DNA from: a virus
Length of the DNA: 25,952 bases
Direction: 5' to 3' (one strand)
IMG/VR virus record: IMGVR_UViG_3300021185_001305
Location: 1 to 25,952 of that record
Shown: positions 16,171 through 22,464 of the stretch, in pieces
How positions within the stretch are numbered: position 1 is the stretch's first letter
How the letters are laid out: every line of letters starts with the position of its first letter
The notes under the pieces: model-generated
The model's database searches: none
What the model was told of the DNA's origin: nothing
The model's input: only the letters and a program-made list of their open reading frames with translations
Program-made: the position numbers and the translations under genes

Positions 16171-16178
16171 GATTTATT
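16171..16178 (-). promoter_or_regulatory. possible late promoter for the 236-aa gene (AATAAATC)
   Basis: Minus-strand AATAAATC, one base off the motif at the other promoters of the window, lies 27 nt upstream of the ATG of the 236-aa gene. It overlaps the end of no gene. Confidence 0.4.
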
Positions 16179-16189
16179 TACGTTTAAAT

Positions 16190-16435
16190 TTAAATGCCTG
16201 CTTCAGCATTGGCTGCAACTCCATACATTTGACGAACAAAGTCTAATTCTTTATCTTGTTCTTTTGTATGTAATTCTGCTGCTCGACGAACTTTATTAAT
16301 TTGACGTAAAGTTAGCCGTGTTTTACGAGTGTCGTTATATTCAAGGGGTGAATTGTCGTCACGCTCGTCATAGCTCTCATCTTCGATTGGCTCGAACGTT
16401 TCTTTGTCGTAATAAAATAGTTCTCTTAGTATCAT
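16190..16435 (-). CDS. small conserved protein downstream of portal (81 aa)
   Basis: Short charged protein with an acidic middle (EDESYDERDDNS) and a basic helical C-terminal half (TRLTLRQINKVRRAAELHTK). It holds the position taken by the small core genes after gp20 in T4, but there is no direct motif match to gp67 or gp68. There is no clear ribosome binding site; a perfect TATAAATA late promoter lies 5 nt before the ATG and overlaps the end of the portal gene. A core or portal-associated role is inferred from position only. Confidence 0.65.
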   Translation of the reverse strand: MILRELFYYDKETFEPIEDESYDERDDNSPLEYNDTRKTRLTLRQINKVRRAAELHTKEQDKELDFVRQMYGVAANAEAGI

Positions 16436-16440
16436 GTTAG

Positions 16441-16448
16441 TATTTATA
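16441..16448 (-). promoter_or_regulatory. perfect late promoter TATAAATA abutting the ATG of the 81-aa gene
   Basis: Exact TATAAATAC on the minus strand ends 5 nt before the ATG and covers the last bases of the portal gene. With T4 spacing the transcript would start at the A of the ATG. Confidence 0.55.
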
Positions 16449-18189
16449 TCGTTTGATCCGTTGCTGGTGCTGCTGGTGCTTCTGCTCCAGGTTCTGCTGT
16501 TGCGCCTGCCATTTCATCTCCGCCCATTGTTGGATCGGGTTCTTCTCCAGTAGCGTCTTCAACGCTACCAAGGTCTGAGCTTATACCTGCTGCACTTATT
16601 CCTGCGCCACGCATTTCGCCTGCTGCATCTGCCTCTGGTGTTTGCAAGTTTTCATCGTTTTCTTCGCGCCACATACGTTCGTTCTCAGCAATTTCTTCAT
16701 CACTCATACCTAAGAAACGTTTCATTGCAAATCTATTTGACACATAAGGTATTGCACTCATTTGTGTAAATGTAGGAATACGTGCATTATCAATTTCACT
16801 TTGTCTATAACTTGCAAAGTTTTGTGGTGGTTGAAATCTAACATCAAACATTGCTGTATCAATGTTTACGCCTTTTTCTAAAATATAACGTTTAAACTCT
16901 TGATTAAATTCTTCAACTACTAAGTTTTGCAAACGTTCGCAATAAGTATTAAATCTTAGTTCTTGTATATAGGCTGTTCCAACTCGCCCGTCGCTGTACT
17001 GAGAATTTCCATCATCAGGCCCGGTCGGTAAGTATGAACTAGGGATTCGTAAGCCACGTACGAGCTTATTAGTAAAATATCTAAGGTCATCAATTTCTCC
17101 GAGGTTAGTTCCGCCTGGTAGTGTCTCAACTTTAGAGCCTCTACCTTCAGCAGTTTGTGGGAAGAAGTAGTCTTCGTTAATTGATAGGGGATTGTAAGCT
17201 GAGTCTATAACATTTTGGCCACCCCCCGTTTGCGATGGGATACGTCTTTGATGTATTTCCGTCTTAACACGTTCCACAAATTGCATAGCAAGGTGTGATG
17301 GCATGTTGCCCACATCAACGTAGAATACTCTTCTTTCTGGAGCTCTTTGTACACGATATATAATAATCGCATCTTCGAGCAATTCTTTTTGTTTGAATAC
17401 TTTAAATACTGTTTCTAATAAACTGTTACCGAACGGATAATTTAAGTCTAAGCCTTCTGATAAACTTAAATGAACAATATGTTCTGCATCAACTGAAATT
17501 TCGTTTTCGCCTGTTTGGAATCTATTTCCACCTGCACTAGTCTGTGTGTTTCCGACCATGCCGCGAACGCCGCCTTGTAAATAGCCATCTCCGCCGCCGG
17601 TTACATTACCGTTTGTTTGATATGGTGTTGTTGCCACCATTTCGGCAAAGTTTAAATTAAAGTCTTTAATTACATACTGTTCAGGTGTTTTACCTTCTGA
17701 TTCGTTAACAATAATCTTTGTAACTTTTGCAGGATCAACATGGAATAATTTTTTAGTTTCTGGATCTCTTACAAAAAATTCATCACCATACTTAAACACA
17801 TTACGCATTAAGCGAAACATACGTGTTTCAAAGTTTTGTAGTTTACTCCACTGTTGCAAGTATTGTTGTATAATTGTAACTTCTGAATTAGTTGCTTTAG
17901 TTTTAAAATCTATTAAGAAAGGAGTTTTATTTTGTTTGTTTTGCTGTGTTGTAAATTCAGCAAGAATATCAAGAGCAGCATTTACTTCTGAATCTAAATC
18001 CATTGTATTATATTGTCCATAACGTTCAACACGGTTTGGACTACCTACATACACATCTGGCAAATATGACGAATAGTTAGTACGGGCTGGCCCGGCACTG
18101 CCGCCTTGTCCTGCTCGGGTAAACGGACTATATGCGCCTTCCGGATTATTGCCAGTTTTTACTGGCGTAAAGTGTTTTTTCCAACTCAT
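16444..18189 (-). CDS. 20: portal vertex protein gp20 (581 aa)
   Basis: T4 gp20-type portal, the dodecameric ring at the DNA-entry vertex that nucleates the prohead and holds the packaging motor and the neck. Recognised by RVERYGQYNTMDLDSEVNAA and LDILAEFTTQ (residues about 54-83), YGDEFF.RDP, the central FVERVKTEIHQRR and TLPGGTNLGEIDDLRYFTNK followed by LRIPSSYLP. Length is close to the family norm (520-560 aa), with an extra Ala/Gly/Glu-rich C-terminal tail from about residue 520. The ATG directly follows the stop of the tape measure gene. A weak GGGAAT is the only ribosome binding site candidate. Confidence 0.95.
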   Translation of the reverse strand: MSWKKHFTPVKTGNNPEGAYSPFTRAGQGGSAGPARTNYSSYLPDVYVGSPNRVERYGQYNTMDLDSEVNAALDILAEFTTQQNKQNKTPFLIDFKTKATNSEVTIIQQYLQQWSKLQNFETRMFRLMRNVFKYGDEFFVRDPETKKLFHVDPAKVTKIIVNESEGKTPEQYVIKDFNLNFAEMVATTPYQTNGNVTGGGDGYLQGGVRGMVGNTQTSAGGNRFQTGENEISVDAEHIVHLSLSEGLDLNYPFGNSLLETVFKVFKQKELLEDAIIIYRVQRAPERRVFYVDVGNMPSHLAMQFVERVKTEIHQRRIPSQTGGGQNVIDSAYNPLSINEDYFFPQTAEGRGSKVETLPGGTNLGEIDDLRYFTNKLVRGLRIPSSYLPTGPDDGNSQYSDGRVGTAYIQELRFNTYCERLQNLVVEEFNQEFKRYILEKGVNIDTAMFDVRFQPPQNFASYRQSEIDNARIPTFTQMSAIPYVSNRFAMKRFLGMSDEEIAENERMWREENDENLQTPEADAAGEMRGAGISAAGISSDLGSVEDATGEEPDPTMGGDEMAGATAEPGAEAPAAPATDQTI

Positions 18190-21100
18190 TTATACTATTC
18201 CCGTATGCAAATTGTCTGAGGTATTAGCTGCTGTTTTCTTATTGTATTTATTCGCGGCTTGCAACTCGGTTAAAATTTGTGCTAATATCATTCTATTTTT
18301 AATTGCTTCTTCGTTGTTTCCGCCTAAATTACTCATGGTATCTATAGCACCGCCACCGCCTGATGCAGCAGTTGTGCCGCCTGTAGCTCCCGGAGCACTA
18401 GCTCCGCCTAGTTCACTATTTAAATTGCCTAGTACTTCAACTAACTTCTCTAATGCTTCATTATACTTGGTTATTGCATCGCTGTCAAGTGTTTTGGTAA
18501 TATCATTTAATCTTTCTAATCCATCAGCACTTAAATTAATTTCACCTAAGTTTACATCTGATGATGCAAATTCATTAAGTCCTTGTAATCCAGTTCCAAC
18601 TTTGTGGATTGCATCGGCATTTACTTCTTCAAACTTTTTAAGTCCTTCAACTAATGCATCAAACTGTCCTTCTTCGCCGCCGAACAAACTACTAATAAAC
18701 CCGCCTACGCCTTTACTTACACTATCAAGTACACCGTCACCTGTAAATGCAGCAATACCTTGTTGTAACGCTGCTAGTGCTGGTCCAGTTGCTGTTAATC
18801 CTTTAACATCTAAGCCTTCAAAAGACTTAACGCCTTTAGCAAGACCTTCTAATGCTCCATCGCTTACAAAATTAGCAAAGAACCCTGCTGATGCTATTTC
18901 TTTAATAGGATCGCCGAGACCTTGTATTGCTGCTCCAATAGGTGTAAGTGTTGCGGCATCTAATCCTTCAAACGATTTAACTCCTGCTGCTAGTCCTTCT
19001 AAGGCGCCTTCACCTACAAAACTTGCAACAATTCCGCCTTTAGCAAGAGACATAATATTTGCTGTAAGTGGTCCTAGTGCATTACCTACATCAAGTAATT
19101 TGCCTGAATCAAGATTTTCAAACTTTTTAACGCCGTCGGCTAACTTTCCAACTGATCCTGTAATTGAATCGATTAAAGCTGCAATACCACTAGCACCGAC
19201 GCCAATACCTGCTGCTGCTGCGCCAATTGCAATTAATGGAAGTACTACAGGCTTTGCTGCAAATCCTAATGCAACAATAGCTGCACCCATTACACCTAAT
19301 GATATTGCTACTGTACCCCAGTCCATTCCGCTTATAGATTCCCAAATACCATCAAATACGCCGCCAAATATTCCTGTGCTTGCGCCAGCATTTTCCATTT
19401 CTACTTGCATCTCTCTAACACGGTTTTTAGTTTCTTCCAGTCTAAGAGCTAATTCTTTTTGTCTTGCTTCTGCTATTGCTGATTCAGGCCCTGACAGCTC
19501 ACCACTGTTAATTGCTGCAACTAACCGATCATGTTCTGCTTGAAGATTAGCTTGTCCTGATTGGACAGCTTCTATTGACTCTGCCATATCTTTTTTAACA
19601 TCTTCAGCTGATTTTCCAAACAAGAACCCTTTAATATCTGATATGAGAGTTTCTGCAAATGGGCCAATTGAAGTACTCATACTGTCAAATAAACTTGTTA
19701 TAGCTACGCCAAACCCAAAATCTTTTATGTCTGCTGTAAATGCGTCAAATGCATCAGCAATGTCTGTAAAAATTGTAGTATTCGCAGCCCAATCACTGAA
19801 TACTTTTGATGTAGCAGTTAATGCTGGTCCTAATGATTTTGTTAACGGTGCAACAATGTTTACTTCAAATTGTTCTTTAATATTTCTTAATGTTTGTTGA
19901 AATGCTAACAATCCTTCAGCAGCTTCGTCACGCTTTGCGTTTTCTGCTTCAGCTGATGCTGCATCTTCTAAGAATTTTGCTTTATTAAAATTACCTTGTT
20001 CGTCTAAGTAATCGGTAAACTTAATACCTGCGCCGTTCATTATTTCTGCAAGTTGAGCTGCTGGACCATCTAATCCACCTGCTGCTGCCATTAGCAAGCC
20101 TTCCATATTGGCACCGGCTTTAGCTTGTCCTTCAATAAAGTCAGCTAGTCGTCCAGCTTGTCCAGCACTGTATTCTTCCATCGATGTTGATGTATCAAGT
20201 GCTTCTGAATTCATTCGTCGAATAGCAGCAGCACTATCACCCATTGTTGATTCAAATAACTGTGTTGCTTGTGTCAATGGCGGTAGTCCTAAGAACTGTT
20301 GTTTAAAATATTCAGCCCCTGTTTCTCCGCCTGCTGCCATTGCTTCTGCTAAACCTGCTTGTACCTTTGCACGTTCTTCAGGACGCAATTTTGCAAGTTG
20401 CATTTGGAATGCAATATCATTTTGTTTAGCAGCAAGTGCTTCTTTTTGTGCTTTTATATCTTTGCCTGATAGTTTAGACAGTGTTAATAAGTTTTTACTG
20501 TACATTGCACTGCCAGCGGCAAGTGCTGCCATGTCTTGTTGTTGTCCTCGACTACCTGCTCTATTAAGAGTCATATAGTCCATTAAACCTTCATTAATTT
20601 CTTCAAAGGTTAGACCCATGTTTAGCAAATCGCCTTCGTATCTATTAAGAGCCTTTCTTGCTCTGCCAAACATTGCGGCACCTTGTGTTACTGTACCACC
20701 AAATGCTGCTAAACCTTCAGTATTCTGGCCTATTAGTCCTGCAAAACTTTCTAAACTAACCTTTGCTCCTGCTGCACTTACTCTTAATAATGTCAAGTTA
20801 TTATTAAAACTTGCACCTGAACTTGATAATTGTTGAAATACTGTTAATGTATTATCTAAGTATCCTGTAAACATTCCCAGTACACTTCCGATACCGGGTA
20901 TAGCACTTACCATATCGGTTAATGTGCCAGTTCCGTCTCCAAATGCTTTAACTAGGTTAGTAGCAACGCCAACTGCTGATCCAATTACTTTACCAAACAT
21001 TCCAAAAACGCCGCCAATCATGCTTGTTGCTGCACTAGCCATCTTTCCTAGTGCGCTTGTGGCGTTATTAACTGCTTTAGTGTTATTTTTTTGTGATTTA

Positions 21101-21273
21101 GTACCTCTAGTTACAGATGTTGTATATAAATCAGTTGCTTTAGATGCTGCATCGCTTGATCCGCCGCCGCCTGAGCCGCCAGCACTACCTTTCATTACTT
21201 TTAGTAGTTCTTGTAATGTAGCTTCTGCTGCTGGTCCACCAGCAACGTCAACAATTTTTACTTCTTCAGCCAT
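18190..21273 (-). CDS. tape measure protein (1027 aa)
   Basis: Long Ala/Gly-rich helical protein with a low-complexity N-terminus (GSAGGSGGGGSSDAASKA), small-residue helices throughout, a coiled coil at about 565-630, and a hydrophobic block at 652-700 (VAISLGVMGAAIVALGFAA, then VVLPLIAIGAAAAGIGVGAS). Four copies of a 50-residue repeat, core GALEGLA.GVKSFEGLD, follow at about 708-890. These are the marks of phage tape measure proteins, which set tail length by stretching inside the tube and may enter the host membrane. It lies head to head with the gp26-type gene, whose frameshift layout matches tape measure chaperones. The T4 counterpart (gp29) is shorter, 590 aa. Confidence 0.85.
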   Translation of the reverse strand: MAEEVKIVDVAGGPAAEATLQELLKVMKGSAGGSGGGGSSDAASKATDLYTTSVTRGTKSQKNNTKAVNNATSALGKMASAATSMIGGVFGMFGKVIGSAVGVATNLVKAFGDGTGTLTDMVSAIPGIGSVLGMFTGYLDNTLTVFQQLSSSGASFNNNLTLLRVSAAGAKVSLESFAGLIGQNTEGLAAFGGTVTQGAAMFGRARKALNRYEGDLLNMGLTFEEINEGLMDYMTLNRAGSRGQQQDMAALAAGSAMYSKNLLTLSKLSGKDIKAQKEALAAKQNDIAFQMQLAKLRPEERAKVQAGLAEAMAAGGETGAEYFKQQFLGLPPLTQATQLFESTMGDSAAAIRRMNSEALDTSTSMEEYSAGQAGRLADFIEGQAKAGANMEGLLMAAAGGLDGPAAQLAEIMNGAGIKFTDYLDEQGNFNKAKFLEDAASAEAENAKRDEAAEGLLAFQQTLRNIKEQFEVNIVAPLTKSLGPALTATSKVFSDWAANTTIFTDIADAFDAFTADIKDFGFGVAITSLFDSMSTSIGPFAETLISDIKGFLFGKSAEDVKKDMAESIEAVQSGQANLQAEHDRLVAAINSGELSGPESAIAEARQKELALRLEETKNRVREMQVEMENAGASTGIFGGVFDGIWESISGMDWGTVAISLGVMGAAIVALGFAAKPVVLPLIAIGAAAAGIGVGASGIAALIDSITGSVGKLADGVKKFENLDSGKLLDVGNALGPLTANIMSLAKGGIVASFVGEGALEGLAAGVKSFEGLDAATLTPIGAAIQGLGDPIKEIASAGFFANFVSDGALEGLAKGVKSFEGLDVKGLTATGPALAALQQGIAAFTGDGVLDSVSKGVGGFISSLFGGEEGQFDALVEGLKKFEEVNADAIHKVGTGLQGLNEFASSDVNLGEINLSADGLERLNDITKTLDSDAITKYNEALEKLVEVLGNLNSELGGASAPGATGGTTAASGGGGAIDTMSNLGGNNEEAIKNRMILAQILTELQAANKYNKKTAANTSDNLHTGIV
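18245..18252 (-). promoter_or_regulatory. T4-type late promoter for the portal gene (AATAAATA)
   Basis: Minus-strand AATAAATAC lies inside the 3' end of the tape measure gene, about 56 nt upstream of the portal ATG. The encoded residues there (NKKTAA) fit normal coding, so the motif could be chance, but position and context match the other late promoters. Confidence 0.5.
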
Positions 21274-21301
21274 TCTTTTTAGGTCCTAGTTATATACGCA
21301 C

Positions 21302-21308
21302 ATAAATA
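21302..21308 (+). promoter_or_regulatory. late promoter for the gp26-type gene (ATAAATA)
   Basis: Plus-strand CATAAATAA about 44 nt upstream of the ATG. It faces the minus-strand TATAAATA at 21333-21340, so the two late promoters drive divergent genes from overlapping DNA. Confidence 0.5.
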
Positions 21309-21332
21309 AAAGAGATACATATTTACATAATG

Positions 21333-21340
21333 TATTTATA
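21333..21340 (-). promoter_or_regulatory. perfect late promoter TATAAATA for the tape measure gene
   Basis: Exact minus-strand TATAAATAC 60 nt upstream of the tape measure ATG. It lies just before the ribosome binding site of the plus-strand gene (GGAG, 21342-21345). Confidence 0.7.
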
Positions 21341-21351
21341 CGGAGAAAACA

Positions 21352-22233
21352 ATGCAAAAATTTAATCCTAATGCGGGCAATGAAAATAATCCGCTTAAGA
21401 AGTATTTTAGACAAGCAAAACTACATGTTACTCTACCTTCTGAGTATAAGTTTTATCCACCAGGATCAATTGATGTTCCTGAGACTGGAGAACTAGAAGT
21501 ATTTTCAATGACGGCAAAAGATGAACTTTCTTTTAAGACACCTGATGCATTATTAAACGGTCAAGCAACAGTTGATGTTGTACAAAGTTGTATTCCTGCA
21601 ATTAAAAATGCATGGATTATGCCAAGTATAGATATTGACGCTGCGTTAGTTGCTATTAGAATGGCAACATACGGTGAAAGTTTGACAATGACTACAAAAG
21701 TGCCAGTTACTGGTGAAGAAAGAGAATACGAACTAAACTTACGTGATGTTCTTGACGAGTTTTCAAATTTAGTTTATGAAAATGTTGTTACTGCCGGTGA
21801 TCTTACAATATTCCTCCGTCCTTTAACTTATCAAGAGTTTACTAAGAATGCATTAAAAACATTTGAAGAACAGCGTATCTTTAATTTAGTTAATGATGAA
21901 AGTATTTCAGACGAAGATAAACTACAAGCGTTTACTAATTCATTTACTAAACTTACACAGTTAACAGTTGACATGATTGTGCAAGGAATTGATAAAATTG
22001 TAGTAGGCGAAGAAGAAGTTACTAATAGAGATCACATTCAAGACTTTATGAAAAATGCAGACAAAGACTTTTTCAATAATGTTATGGAACATTTAAATAC
22101 GCAAAAAGACAAGTATACAATCAAACCAATGGAAGTTCAGTCAACTCCTGAGGATATTGCTAATGGTGCTCCGGCAACGTTTTTAATTCCTATTACGTTT
22201 GATCAATCAAATTTTTTCGCATCAGGATCCTGA
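21352..22233 (+). CDS. 26: gp26-type baseplate hub / tail assembly protein (293 aa)
   Basis: T4 baseplate-protein family (gp26/gp51 type). The N-terminus LRKYF-like (NPLKKYFRQAKLHVTLPS), YKFYPPGSIDVP and MTAKDELSFKTPDALLNGQA are conserved blocks, followed by SCIPAIKNAWIMP. The ATG is supported by CGGAG 7 nt upstream. In the zero frame the protein ends FDQSNFFASGS, where two slippery heptamers overlap. A -1 shift there would replace the last five residues by 77 others (total 365 aa). It is the only plus-strand gene, divergent from the tape measure gene. Such a gene with a -1 shift next to the tape measure gene is the arrangement of lambda G/GT tail chaperones. Confidence 0.88.
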   Translation: MQKFNPNAGNENNPLKKYFRQAKLHVTLPSEYKFYPPGSIDVPETGELEVFSMTAKDELSFKTPDALLNGQATVDVVQSCIPAIKNAWIMPSIDIDAALVAIRMATYGESLTMTTKVPVTGEEREYELNLRDVLDEFSNLVYENVVTAGDLTIFLRPLTYQEFTKNALKTFEEQRIFNLVNDESISDEDKLQAFTNSFTKLTQLTVDMIVQGIDKIVVGEEEVTNRDHIQDFMKNADKDFFNNVMEHLNTQKDKYTIKPMEVQSTPEDIANGAPATFLIPITFDQSNFFASGS

Positions 22234-22448
22234 ACTGGACCGTTCCAGAGATCCTAGCCGAAGTAAAGGTCCTCGAGCAAAATACTAAACAGTTAAAGCA
22301 CGAGCTTACAAAGCTATGTTGGTATATGCGCGGAGGACTTTCTTACGAAGAAGCATTCTACCTCGGACCTGAAGAAAGAGAAATTATTAGTAAGATAGTC
22401 GAAGAGAATATTGAAATTACTAAGAAAACACAACTGCCATTCTTTTAA
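22203..22448 (+). CDS. -1 frame extension of the gp26-type protein
   Basis: This frame opens after a TGA at 22200-22202 and runs to TAA at 22446-22448. It has no ATG, GTG or TTG before the ATG at 22326, yet upstream of that it reads as good coding sequence (NWTVPEILAEVKVLEQNTKQ, then KHELTKLCWYMRGGLSYEEA). It is therefore most likely made by a -1 frameshift from 21352, giving 77 extra residues from 22215. The extension is helical and charged, ends KKTQLPFF, and overlaps the end of the convergent 691-aa gene by 3 bases. An alternative is a short 40-aa protein from 22326, but no Shine-Dalgarno supports it. Confidence 0.7.
   Translation, partial: SIKFFRIRILNWTVPEILAEVKVLEQNTKQLKHELTKLCWYMRGGLSYEEAFYLGPEEREIISKIVEENIEITKKTQLPFF
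22209..22255 (+). promoter_or_regulatory. programmed -1 frameshift signal
   Basis: Overlapping in-frame heptamers A AAT TTT (22209-22215) and T TTT TTC (22212-22218) are followed after 5-8 nt by a nested hairpin: outer stem AGGATC (22224-22229)/GATCCT (22250-22255), inner stem CTGGA (22235-22239)/TCCAG (22244-22248), loop CCGT. The zero-frame stop TGA (22231-22233) is inside the structure. Both slips give the same product. Confidence 0.75.
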
Positions 22449-22464
22449 GCAGTTTTAAGTTTTT
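22432..22464. terminator. possible bidirectional terminator at convergent gene ends
   Basis: AACTGC (22432-22437) pairs with GCAGTT (22449-22454) across an 11-nt loop that contains both stop codons. T-rich DNA follows on the plus strand (TTAAGTTTTT) and TTTTCTT on the minus strand. The stem is only 6 bp. Confidence 0.4.

Noticed and set aside
18149-19543. 464-codon plus-strand open frame opposite the tape measure gene
   Set aside because: Antisense shadow of an Ala/Gly-rich gene; no ribosome binding site, no domain, and its start overlaps the portal start on the other strand.
22326-22448. Separate small gene from the ATG at 22326
   Set aside because: No Shine-Dalgarno near this ATG, and the same frame is protein-like for some 35 codons before it. 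Frameshift expression explains the whole frame better.
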